This document shows, in pieces, positions 1 to 11,056 of a stretch of 64,000 nt of DNA. The notes under the pieces are model-generated. The model worked only from the letters and a program-made list of their open reading frames with translations. It did not search any database and was not told where the DNA came from. The stretch lies in NCBI GenBank assembly GCA_050084515.1, contig CM114274.1:31992001-32056000 (forward strand). Direction: 5' to 3'. The DNA is from Blasia pusilla. Its lineage: Eukaryota > Marchantiophyta > Marchantiopsida > Blasiales. The translations under genes and the position numbers were made by a program. Positions within the stretch are counted from its first letter, which is position 1; every line of letters starts with the position of its first letter.

Positions 1-345
1 ACTGTAGGGTGCACTATCTTGAGAGTGCGTGAGGTTTTGCCATCTAGTATTCTCTTACTGGAGGAACGCGATGGTATGGTTTTGGAAGGATCATGTGCGT
101 AAGTGTGCGCTATGTCAACAGGGTTCCTCAGGGACGATGGATGTGTTCTATATATAAAAAGAGTAGGTAATTCTAGATTCCGACTTGTGTCTGTGACATG
201 GATGACAAGAAGGCGACTAATGATCGGGCCACATGAGCACCCGACTTTTTTGCTCTTAGCGTCCGAGAGATGTATGTTATAGTAGATAGGGTAGATGGTT
301 ATCTGGAGTTAGAGGGACCTAACCACCAACTAGGGGGACTATTGG
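1..345 (+). mobile_element. 3' end fragment of a Ty3/gypsy retrotransposon
   Basis: This stretch matches, in the opposite orientation, the integrase tail and 3' untranslated region of the element at 59.4-62.6 kb. The shared landmarks come in the same order: a segment translating to LRVREVLP, then GMVWKDH or a close variant, a C-x2-C pair, a GATGGATGTG run, and a GAGTTAG...CAACTAGGGGG purine block that probably is the polypurine tract. Compared with that copy, the part coding for most of the PHD finger is missing, and only the final PQGRWMC-like piece remains, in another frame. The fragment is broken by frameshifts and its 5' part lies outside the window. Confidence 0.6.
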
Positions 346-1440
346 GGATATTTTGGTACTTCTCATCTTGTTGTTTGGATGCCATGAGTTAGCATGGGAT
401 CGTGCGTGTTTGTGTGTATGTTTGTTGATAGCGATGTGTATGCGCATGACAACTGTCACGACTTTTAGGATAGATTGGCAAGATCTAGTAGAGCGCCTTT
501 GGAGATACTAGAGGACAACCTTAGGAGGTTGAGGTTGATCTTTTGAAGCCACGCGTAACTTGAGAGAGCATGTTTTCCCTTCGTTTCATCTTATTTAGAG
601 CCATATAGGGAAACTTACTATTTTGGGTAAGTTTCCATTTATAATATAGTTGGATTTCTACTTTGGGAAGTGGCATTTGATCCGCTATCAAGGTTGCATG
701 TGGACAAAGTCCGTATGCGTGGACTTATGTCGGTCTTATGGAAGGACTTTTCCGTATGGGCCCCACCTTTCTCTTCTTTCTCATTCCCTTTACGTGCCTT
801 CGTGTTCCATACTCCTCGATTTCTTCCTCCCTCCACCTCCACTCCCCCCTCACTCATTGCTCCTCTTATCCTTGCATTGCCTCCCATCATGGACTAAAAG
901 TGTGGGTCCCACCTCTTGGAACTCATGTTCATGGACATGTCCAGACTTGTCCGTGCATATCCGCCCTAAGGAAGGATTTGTCCTTCTTTTATACAACCAT
1001 GCCCGCTATAGCAGATCAAGAACCAAGGAGGTGACCTGCGAGCATAGGATACCGAGGAGAGAGCTTGCGAGAGGGAAAGGGGTATACATCCAAGAGAGAG
1101 AGAGCTTGAGAGCTTATTCTCTCAAGCGGCGCAACTATTCTCTGAGGCGGCGCAACTATGGTGCTCTTAGCCTTGTGTGTGTAAGCCAAGCTCCTCATTA
1201 GGAGAGTGGGTTTGGTATGACATGAGAGAGAGAGTACACACCATGGAGAGCTTGGTGCGAGACTTTGTTGGTGTTGATGAGAGATTTCATTGATTTATTG
1301 GAGATATTTTGTGACTTCTTGTTTCGTTGTTAGGATGCCATGAGTTAGCATGGGATCTTGCGTGTTTGTGTGTATGTATGTTTGTTTACAACGATGTATG
1401 TTGTGTAGCGATGTGTATGCGTATAACACGCTACTTTGAT
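335..1440 (+). repeat. Direct repeat pair, probable LTR of the Ty3/gypsy fragment
   Basis: A block of about 115 bp at 335-450 is repeated at about 1297-1420 (GGATGCCATGAGTTAGCATG and its flanks in both). The first copy follows directly on the putative polypurine tract of the retroelement fragment. The sequence after it (to about 540) resembles the reverse complement of 59.40-59.66 kb, as expected for an LTR. The second copy diverges after about 120 bp. This may be an LTR of about 950 bp followed by the start of a second one, but I found no clean TG...CA ends or target duplication. Open frames between 640 and 1200 look like chance frames in pyrimidine-rich DNA. Confidence 0.4.
1116..1157. repeat. 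21-bp tandem duplication
   Basis: Two adjacent 21-bp units begin ATTCTCTCAAGCGGCG and ATTCTCTGAGGCGGCG and both end in CAACT. They differ at two positions and lie inside the LTR-like region. Confidence 0.8.
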
Positions 1441-2300
1441 GTGTATTTTCTACATTTTTTGCGATTCTGTAGCACGCGTTACATACCGTATATGCTCTCA
1501 AACAAGCTGGATGGTAATGTAACTTTGCATTAGCCCTTTGTGTCCAAGCGGGACTCATCTTCAGCAATTTAACGAAACTTTGGAGTATATTAAACCCATA
1601 TCTACTTGCCATGTGAAACAAATTGGACAATGCAATTTTGCCTCTCGTCCCTACCATTGAATGCTACCTAAAAGCATATCAGACTGGACAACGTGAATTG
1701 TTCATAGAATCCAAAAATAGGGATGGCCTTAGAACATACCAAACTGGACAAAGTGAAGTATCCATAAAATCCAATAGTAGGGATGGCCACAAACCAACCT
1801 AACTGAAACTTGATCACAGCCTACACGTAAATATTTGCAAGAAATTGGATATGCTTTTTCGATACCTTAATTTCCAACCTATCATACCTTACATAAAGCT
1901 ATACACCATACATCCACAAAGCATACTGCTTCCATTAGCACTTCTGCCAACCTCAAAATTGTAACTACTGGCATTATTGATAGGTAGCTCCTTGTAACAT
2001 GACACCCATACGGCAGAGGAGACCTCATCTGCAACAAATTTCACTCATGAATAAATCCATGTTCATAATTTGTAGGACCATATCAAAATATATGACAACA
2101 TCCAGAAGGATGTCCTAGCTTAAACCAGTCAGCCGATCTTGGGTAATAGCAGATAAATTGTTGAAGGATTGGCAATCCCACTGTTTTATGACAATATAGA
2201 AAATGCAGTGTCGTGGTTAGTGTGAAGCAGTAACCCCTTATTCTGCTGGGTCAAAATCTGCCATGTCCATCACATCCCCAAACGTTTATCCACCGTAAGC
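1440..2300. other. No gene seen
   Basis: AT-rich DNA without a convincing coding frame. A short imperfect duplication is visible near 1678-1800 (CATATCAGACTGGACAACGTG against CATACCAAACTGGACAAAGTG, each followed by AATCCA and AGGGATGGCC). It may be the upstream part of the Helitron that follows. Confidence 0.5.
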
Positions 2301-2301
2301 G

Positions 2302-4010
2302 TTGTATAATGGATACATGCGCAATTACTTATTTTCTGATGCCTACCAATTCTACGTCTATAAGCAATGCTTAAAGACAGACTGCCGTAGTGAGTTTAAT
2401 GCATACATGACTCCATCATACATGCGAGATATACTTGAAATTGACCCATTGTATTTACAGCTATTATCCATAATTGACTCTCGCATTGGAATCCATACAA
2501 AATACAATGGATTCCACAATGGGTACTTCCACGTCACTTCTTTACTTGACAACCCATTAATCAGTTGGAATAGCCAAAGCAATAGCAAAGCCAATAGCCA
2601 GTTCCTTTGTAAATTGGCGTCTAAAGTGTTACTCATCAATCTGAAAATAAACCCATTATACAACTTGCCCCTGATTGAGATACCAAGCCAATTGCAGGCT
2701 TGGTCATTCTCTCCTCACCATCTGTCCAAAGCATTATCCAAGCATCCCAAGAAAAAGGTAGTGTCATGCATAGTATGAGTTTTGATCCCATAGTAGTGAC
2801 CTAAACATACTACAAGATATACAATACAGCCTTCTTGTACAAAAACGTCACTCCTATGATATATTTAACAGTGGATGCTTTTATTTACGACAACAAAGCA
2901 AATTATGTCATGACTTTCTTAGTGATACCTCAGGTATCTCAGTAGATACACGGCTTAACATTGAAACTAGGGTCTTTCCCTTTCTTTTCCCATACCTGCG
3001 TGGCCATTACTCTGGGAAAGGATCATTCGCTGAGTATATACGTCGTCGAACGAAACAATTTTTCACTGTATTTACCCTCTATAAGCCATACCCACTAATC
3101 ATGCATCAGTTGAGGCAATCTATTGCACTTGCATCATCTACACGACTCTGTATTCTTAACCATGATTTGAAGAATCTTAGAAAGGAAAATCCAGACTTGC
3201 CACATGAGGACTTATATAACAAGCTATGTAAGCAATCAACTTCCAAGAAGTCCTTCATTTACGTGACCTAAGGGCAATGGTAAGAAAGTGGGGCATGCCA
3301 CACTTTTTCTTGACCCTTATGTCAGATGAACTTTTAGAGACTAGGTGGGCATAAATAGATCATATCAAACATATTTTATGTAAAATAAACTTCTCCTTTA
3401 CATGGAGGGATGCTCCCATTGAATGTGCCATGTTATTCCATGTGCGCCTATAATAATTTCTACACAACCACATGCTAGGAGGGCAAAAACTATTGGGAAA
3501 AGTATCTGATTACCTTCTAAGATACAAGCTGCAAGGAAGGGGCATCTTACATTATCACATGATCCTGTAGGTTAAATCCGAAGATGTTGATGCCATTACA
3601 TTTGAGATTTGTTGCCATATACCCCAACCTCATTCTTCTCAACAATCTCCAAATGTAGATAGTCTATTACATACTTACGTTGTAACAAAATAGTTGCACA
3701 AATGCAAAAATGGATTATTTGTCACCCAAAGAAATAGATCTGAAGCTCCATTTTTTAGGTTGGGTTTCCCTGCAGATGTACATATGGATATACAACCATC
3801 TATTGATCCCAAGATAATGAGGTGGAGGTACTATAGGCCTGGTTTTGAACATAGAAATGTGGTACCCTACCATCCTATGATTTTGTTGCTATGGGGCACG
3901 CACATGAATATACAATGTGTGACTAATACTAATTGGTCTTTTTACCTTATTAAATACGCACTCAAATGTGAGCCCGCTGGAGCATCGAATATACACAGAG
4001 TCACCTAAGG
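2302..4010 (+). pseudogene. Helitron Rep-like N-terminal region, broken
   Basis: Helitrons are rolling-circle transposons encoding one Rep-helicase protein. Read across several frames, this segment keeps the order of the Helitron-like N-terminal domain: FPYLRGHYSGKGSFAEYIRRR near 2980-3050, WGMPHFFLTLMSDEL near 3290-3340, remains of the Rep region with QGRGH near 3535-3550, HKCKNGLF near 3695-3715, and VVPYHPMILL...HMNIQ...YLIKYALKCEPAG near 3860-3980. Rep elements normally have a similar order, with an EFQ-x-RG-x-PH-x-H motif in place of QGRGH. Many stops and frame changes separate the blocks, so no full product can be made. The 5' frame at 2302-2778 is open but I do not recognise it. The helicase half follows on the same strand. 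Confidence 0.7.
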
Positions 4011-4105
4011 CCCTTGGTCTTGAAGGACTTGATGAGGTAAAGTTATGTCTAATATGAGAGTGAGTACTAAATAGGTTTCTCTCATCTACTGAATCAGGTC
4101 TTACT

Positions 4106-5989
4106 ATGTTACAAATACCAATAATTTACCGTTCCCAATATATATCCTACATAGATTCTAGTCCCCCACATAGGCGGACAAGTTTGTATAGAAAATCCTC
4201 AGTGTTATGCATACATCCCACTGTTTTATACTCCCATTGTCTAGAATGCTTGTCCCACTTGACATTTATTGATTACTTTGAAACACATCCGATGTTGAAA
4301 TTGCGTGCCTCATCTGGGGAAAAACTTTGTCGATATTGACTCCCTTGGAAACTTTGTCTATAAAAATAATAGGGTGGTGCGCTATACTGAATACCACCCA
4401 TTGCATCAATGGGCTGAATTCTTTTATAACATTCTGTTGCGTAAAATCACATTTAGAAATGAATTTGAGATAATATCCTCAACTTCTACTAGCTGGACAT
4501 ATGAACATGACTATGTCCATAGAGGTGTGATTACAAATGTTGAGGACGTTACAGCAATCCTGAAAAAACATGCATTAGTAAACATGTGGAATAGTCTCCA
4601 TACTGCGGAGGTTATTGCAAAAGTCAATGCAATATTGCACTCACTCATTAACTACGACGTCTCTTCATTTTCCTATGCAACTGAAAATCAACCATCTTTG
4701 GATAGCAGACCACCAAATGATGACCTTGATGATGTACCATTAGATATTTCAAGCCTCACATCTGATCAACTGCAATTTTTTGGAGTCCTCAGGACCTCTT
4801 GGGAGTGGGAAGACATTCTTCATATCATTCATGACAAGTTATTGGTCCTCAACGGAGGAATTGCTTACTCACTGCAACTACAGGGATTTCTGCCGTTAGA
4901 CTTCATAGTCGGACAAAAACATTACACTCAGCTTTTGGCATTCCAATTAAAGGGGATGTATCTGCAAAGCATGCAGCGTTTGACCAATTCGCCTTACTGA
5001 AATCTGCTCAAATAGTTGTAATTGACGAGTGTAGCATGCTCACACCTCGGCTACTCCAGATAGTTGCAATGAGATTAAATGAGGTATGCGCTTTGGCTTT
5101 ACATCGTCCTTTCTCAACTAATCTTGTTGTCCTTATAGGGGATCTATGTCAGTTACCACTCGTTTGTAAGCATAACTCTATTCCCTTCTGTAGATTATGT
5201 CATATTTTATCCTCTGCATGATTTAGTAATGCTGAAAAGCACACCCTTACATCAACATATCGTCATAGTAGTGATCCAACATTCCTGGAGTTTTTGACAA
5301 CCATAAGGAAGCTTCTACCATCACAATATGAACTTGATGTTGTATTTGGAGACTGATTTGTTGGTGAGGATTAGACCGTTGATTTCATCATTGAAAACAC
5401 TCAAATAAAGTGCTCTCATCGATTAGATGTTGATGTATTCAACCTGATTGTGCTTCGAAATTTCTTTGGAGAAGCTAAGATTATTCCTGTTCATATTCAA
5501 TATGATTGTCCTCCATATGAACATTTTCACACTTGGCTTGCAGATTCCGACTTCCACCAACTTCCACTAATTGCAATTGGTTACAAGGTTTTGCTGACTG
5601 CCAAAATTGATCTTAAGTTGTAGGTTGCAAATGGCTCTGTAGCAGTTGTAGAAGGTGTCACGTCTGAAGATGATCTACTTACCAAAATTATAGTCAAGAT
5701 TTTCTCAAGCGAGCAAGTCGTCAAAGTTAGAAGGACTAACTACGCAACCTTGAGGTTTGGTGAACATGGGAAGTTCCATAAGAGGAGTTTTCCTTTGAGT
5801 CTTGGATATGCTATGAATGGACATAAAAGCCAAGGACTAACACTGAGTGGAAAATGTCTTCTTGTCATTAAATGTGCATTTGTGCCTGGACTCATCTATG
5901 TCATACTTTCCAGAGTCAAATCTAAGTCACAGTTACAAATTTTGGGCTCAATAAATCCTGAGAATTTGCATGTATTTGGGCAGCAGTAG
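4106..5989 (+). pseudogene. Helitron PIF1-like helicase region, broken
   Basis: This continues the Rep-like region in the usual Helitron order. A 231-residue open frame (4305-5000) covers the linker and the start of the helicase (LTSDQLQFFGVL, then VLNGG). The next blocks are in other frames: TLHSAFGIPIKG near 4925-4960; the Walker B motif VVIDECSM near 5020-5045; LIGDLCQLP near 5130-5155; and the C-terminal YAMNGHKSQGLTLSG near 5808-5850, followed by a VILSRVKS block. Walker A is missing: the frame runs from NGG straight into IAYSLQLQG, as if the glycine-rich loop had been deleted. The helicase would unwind DNA during transposition; this copy cannot be active. The frame stays open to a stop just after NPENLHVFGQQ. 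Confidence 0.75.
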
Positions 5990-6311
5990 AGTCTACCGCT
6001 TCTGATTTCTGCACATTCTTGTAATACCTCTTTTCGTTTTAGAACATGGCATCCCATGATGGTGTTTTGCGCCCCTCGAGGAAGAAAGGCAGCTAGAGTG
6101 GCACAATCTGTTGCAGAATCCCCAATGCATGCACCAACACCTAATCAACAAACCCAAGGCTACAATATACAAACATCTATTCCAACTTCACTATTTCCAA
6201 ATGTATAGAATTTTCAAGTTCCAGCATATTCTCCCCATCACGCTGCAGATCAAGTATACATCAACAAAATGCTCTTCTATTCATTCCATCTCATCACACT
6301 ATGTCTAACAT

Positions 6312-8413
6312 GATGATGTCCAAGTACCAAAAACCTATATCAAATTTGCAAACAGGATACTATGTGACATGCTAGACCTCTCTAATGATGATGTACCTCA
6401 GTTCACCACATCTAGCGATGCCCAACTGCGTTATGCTGATAGTTTGGGACTTGAATAGTCTCATTGGGAAAACGGGATTACTTGGCGTGCCATGAGTGAT
6501 CTAATTGACGAACGCAAGGCCTGGGCACAGGCATTCCTTGATAGGAACAAGTCTGCTCCACCATTTGGTAAGTGTCTTTTACTTGTATAAAATTTTTCCT
6601 TCTTTACATTATTCACATATATTGACTTGCCTCTCTACAATTTCTACCGATAAGTACACTGAAACTTTTATGTCTTCACCTGTTAATTTCATGCATACAA
6701 AAGGAGGTCGTGTCTCTAAGCAAAATTCAGTACCATGATGAAGAACCTACACGTGATGAAGCAAGCAAAAAATTTTCCAGGCTCACTGCTGGAATTCGCC
6801 CTTGAATAATTCCGAGAACTTAGAGTTATAATGGGACTTCCATTAACCATGCTTGTCGACCTGTCATCAGCTAAAGCCATTCACCTCTTATCCCGTATGA
6901 AATTAGCCGGGGAAAATGGGGATATTAACCCATCTCCATCCCTCCGTCCCAATGCTCGCTTGCCTCATGCAACAACTGCCCGTCCTACCACGCCACACAC
7001 ACCTGTACTTCAGTCAGCAGTGTCCTCTCCTACATATGCTTTGAGACAAGCGGGTTCACAATCCTCGCCCATCCTGTTTAATAGTGACATGCCTACATAT
7101 GAATCCTCAACTCCCAGAATCCCCAAAGCAAAAATGTGCTTGATCATGGTATGTCCCTCTACTTCTTCATTCTGCAAAATTCACCTCCACTTTGTTATCA
7201 TCGATATGTTGTTTGTGTGACTCTATTTCCTATTGTTGCATTGCAGATTTCATTTGTTGGTTTGGCGTGTTGTAACTCGAGTGGACCACATACACATTGG
7301 CAACGGCCTACTTGCAATGTGTAGAACGGAGCATCAAAGACAATAGTTTTCTGTCATACATTTGTCTTACATAGACTTTTTGATGTGGATTTTTGACACT
7401 CAACTGCATGTTCAAATTTAACTAGCCTTACAGGATTCATCTCTTCTTATTCTACAGTGTCATTTAACATTTGACATGTCCTTCAGAGAAAATTTTGAGA
7501 ATATTTTTGAATGCAAGATCATCTTGTTTTTGCACATTTTTGCAATACACAATGCACAAATTTTGCCTTACTTCTTGGAAAATTTCCTTACTTCAATATT
7601 TCTTCTACAAAGATGACTTGAAATTATCCATTGTTTACATTATGTATCATACAGATGCTTCTATTTTTTTGGTTGCCATGTCTCAATGTAATGTAATGAT
7701 GAATTTCAAATTCTTTTTTACTTCTTCAACTAGTCATTCTGTAAACTTGCCCTACTCTTATGTTACAAGTTCAACCCACTATTGCATCCTAATTTTGAGC
7801 ATTTCATTACTTCCGATCTTTGTGTATTATATCTCAGTTTTTGTATTCATGGTTAGGACTCTTGTTTTTGTTACTTCTGAAACTTATTCTGCAATTACGG
7901 CTTTGTTATTACATTCTCTCATTCGTCTAAGCTCTTGCTATTTATATTTACAGCAAGTCATGATTCATATATTTGTGTCAGGATCTTCAGATGCCAACTA
8001 CTCATATGGAGGTGGCTACTATTCGACCGTTGCGTAAGAAGAGAAGACCAAGTGTATCTAGATCTACCCAATCTCACTACCCACCCTTGCCAACTCTCAC
8101 AAGAGCAGATCTCGCACGTGGCACAGTTCCCATTCACATATATGATGTTGTGGTGGCAAAGGTTGACGCACTCACAATTAGATACGACGACTGCCAACGA
8201 TCTGTAGACTTCCTCAATGATCTGATATCTTCTCTAAATGAAGACTCAGAGATTCACATCGACAGGATAAACAACCTTACTGACATGTTGAGAGTTGCAA
8301 AGAAGAACTTCATGAAGCTTGTAGATACTTGTAGTGTTGAGATGCAGAATGATCATGCATACGCAGAGTTTGTGGATGGAATGCAACATGTTTTCAAAAG
8401 CATTTATTTGTGA
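6312..8413 (+). CDS. Unrecognised multi-exon gene downstream of the Helitron helicase
   Basis: I do not recognise this gene. Three open segments joined by good splice signals suggest it is real or recently was. Exon-like segment 1 (about 6312-6567: DDVQVPKTYIKFANRIL ... ERKAWAQAFLDRNK) ends at a GGTAAGTGT donor. Segment 2 (about 6700-7148) includes IMGLPLTMLVDLSSAKAIHL and a Pro/Ser/Thr-rich stretch, and ends at a GGTATGTCC donor. Segment 3 starts after TTTGTGTCAG at 7981, encodes a basic patch (RPLRKKRRPSVSRS) and a helical tail with heptad-like spacing (VDFLNDLISSL ... INNLTDMLRVAKKNF), and stops at 8413. Two in-frame stops in segments 1 and 2 suggest decay. Same strand and close spacing make it a candidate second gene or cargo of the Helitron. 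Confidence 0.4.
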
Positions 8414-11056
8414 GATGTTCTCTAGTACGAGCTAGCAAATACCTTAGCAGATTCCGACTATTCACAAAATATTGTCTCTACAACATCCCACGTTAGCATA
8501 TGTTTCGAATTTCTGACATGATTTTCAGCCGTTAAATGTTGGCCCAATTATCTTGCTTGTTTACCTTTCTCTGTTTAAGCTATGTAATACCAAAATTTTC
8601 ACTTTCTAGTGCAGAGTCATTGTTTCCATTGCAAAATACTTTCATTTTGTTATCCTACCATTATGAGTTGCTGTTTACACAATTATCTCTTTCACACATC
8701 TATGCATACAAATGCACCATGTTGTTGCACACACACAACTTTCTCAATGAACTTTCACAAATAGTCACTCTTTATGGAAGCTCTGCTACCTTGTCCTGCA
8801 AATCCTGTTTATTTTGAGGTATTGTCCCGAGTAAATGAACAGGGAGGACCAGTTACTAACTTACACTTCATAATTTCAACAACCAATTTTACCTATCCCG
8901 CACAGTTTCCACACCCTCGTTGCACCTATACGCAACACTCTCATAAGCATCAGTTGCCTACTCCCAAGGGGTCACGTAGTTAGTAGAGTCTTACTGGACT
9001 TATGGAATAGACCCACAAAGCCAACTATGGATTCACGCACTTAAGTTCTTGCAAAGTTCAGAAGCCATCGAAGTAGTTGCTGCAACTCCCAACACCGGAA
9101 AGATCCCTGGCATTTGAGCCGCCATTTGAAGTTAATTTTCCATTCCCCCCTCTCCTTCAACATAAGAACCCAAATACTGATAAAGCTCTCTGATAAGATT
9201 CCTCCATGTCCGATACGCTGTCGGACGCATACTTGTTCAAGAATATTTTACTTAACTATTTGGAGAGCCCTTGCCCACATAGTAGGCTAGAAGACTAGCC
9301 TATTCTTAACACATATTCAAATCTAGTGGTTTTGGTAGATGGTAATATTAGACTCACATGAGGCTTTCCACCATAAATGAGTTGATAATATTCTCTAAAC
9401 CTGAAGATTTTATTGAGCTAAGGCCTCTCTCCGGTGCATCACATGGCTCGCTTTATTAGGCCAACTCAAAACTGCCCGTGAATGGGGAAGCTCGAGCTGG
9501 CAGTTGAACCACACATGTGGTTTTAAAGTTTAATTTTTTCATGGAGTTAGTATCATAAATAAAAAGACAACGTACTCTTTCAAGAATTTACAATGGATCG
9601 CCTTAAACCAACTTCCGGGGAGAACCGGGGCTGCGAGTAAAGCTAGCCGGAAAAAAATGAAATTGCCGCCTCCTCGGGGAAACCTTCGGTCAAATTTCCG
9701 GGTCACGTCTTCCCCTTTCCGGCAACTGGCTGGTCGTGAAATTAGATGTCAGAATTTGGCTGTTTTCCGGGAGGATGTCGTCGGAAAATTGTCGTTTCCA
9801 TATGTAGGGAGCCGGAATATTGCTGGTAAGCATTTTCAGGGGGCCGGAGTCCTGCCGGGTTAGTATCCGACTGCCGGTAAACTGACACTACTATATCCGT
9901 TGGATCAGTCCGAGGAGAAGATGTAAGCCGTCCGATTAAAGGCTCCGATTTAGGGCAAGCCGCCTCCAACGGCTCCAGTGCTCCACGTCCGAGGAGTCCG
10001 AAGACTCCGAAGTCCGATACTCCGAGCTTTTCCGACTCTCAGGGGGGTCGGGGGGGTTAGTGGGTTGGATGGAGGTCGGGGTGCTCACTTCTTGTTGCTG
10101 CTGTGAGATCGATCTTCTCGTCGTTTCCTCTCTCGAGTGTGGACTCTTCGTGTTTCACTCTTTGTTGCTCGTTTGTTTCCCCTCTTGAGAGTCTATTCTC
10201 GATTCTCTTGCTGTGTACTCGCGATTTCTCTGTTGTGAGATTATCAAATATGGACTCGTTCATTTGAGTCTCAGCAGTTGTAGGAGGTTCTCGAAGTGAG
10301 AGGTGGAGGAATTTTCGTTTACGAGTCGACCTGTTTACTCGAGACTGGCCATTCTGAACTTCTGAAGTCGAGGGGAGAACCATGGTCGTTGCATCGAGCT
10401 CGGCTCGTCTATTGACTTGCCTCGATTCTAGCTGTGCGCGGTAGTAGCATGTGTCTTCACTCTCGACACTTGGTTTGCGGCTGACAGTTGGTGTGGACAC
10501 TTGCTCTTGCCAGGCCGTGAGCTCATGAATTTGGACTCTCGGTTTTTGTGGCTATTTCTTGATTCTTGTCTAGCGTTGGTCCGGGCCTCTGTGAAACTAC
10601 TTTCGTTGCATCTCGCCATTTCCTAAACTCGTTGTAGTAGCCGTGAGCTTGGTTAACTCCCTTGGGCGTTCTTTCCCATCTTTCGGCCCAATCTCTCAAC
10701 CCGCAATCCCGGGACCCAACTCCGCATGTACAACGATTGTGCAGATTGGTATGCCCTCCATATACTTGGTTTACACACGATCGGATCATTGTTTAGAAAT
10801 TTTTCTAACCTGACAGGTTTCTTAACACACTTTTCTTTTTTTCATTGCTTTATTCACCGGTTTTAGACCTGTATTTGTTGTCCTTCCGCAGCTCCCTTCG
10901 CTTTGCACTTGCGCATTGTATCACTTTCCTTCTTGAAAATAGGGTATCCATTTTTGTTTAGGGGTGGGAACTTTGGCTTAAAGGTCTTAAGCCTTACCTG
11001 TACTACAGTAGATTAGGTTGTCCCTTGTTTACTTGGACATCGATTGTGTCTCATAG
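8414..11056. other. No gene recognised; CCGG-rich and TCGAG-rich tracts
   Basis: 8414-9590 is AT-rich and holds no convincing frame. 9600-9900 is marked by many CCGG and GCCGG words in otherwise ordinary DNA. 9980-10030 has clustered TCCGA/TCGGA words. 10057-10500 is open on the minus strand (147 residues, Arg/Ser/Glu-rich, no known domain), but the same stretch is simply rich in CTCGA and GACTC words, so I do not claim a gene. 10960-11056 leads into the hAT transposase and may be its 5' untranslated part. Confidence 0.4.

Noticed and set aside
650-1201. 183-residue plus frame and overlapping frames on both strands
   Set aside because: Pyrimidine-rich, low-complexity translation in an LTR-like region, with no domain and competing open frames.
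10057-10500. Minus-strand gene of 147 residues
   Set aside because: Arg/Ser/Glu content mirrors the CTCGA/GACTC word bias of the DNA; no domain and no splice or start context.
10960-11000. TAGGGGTGGGAACTTTGG as the 5' terminal repeat of the hAT element
   Set aside because: It looks like hAT ends, but I found no matching inverted copy after 13306 nor an 8-bp duplication.
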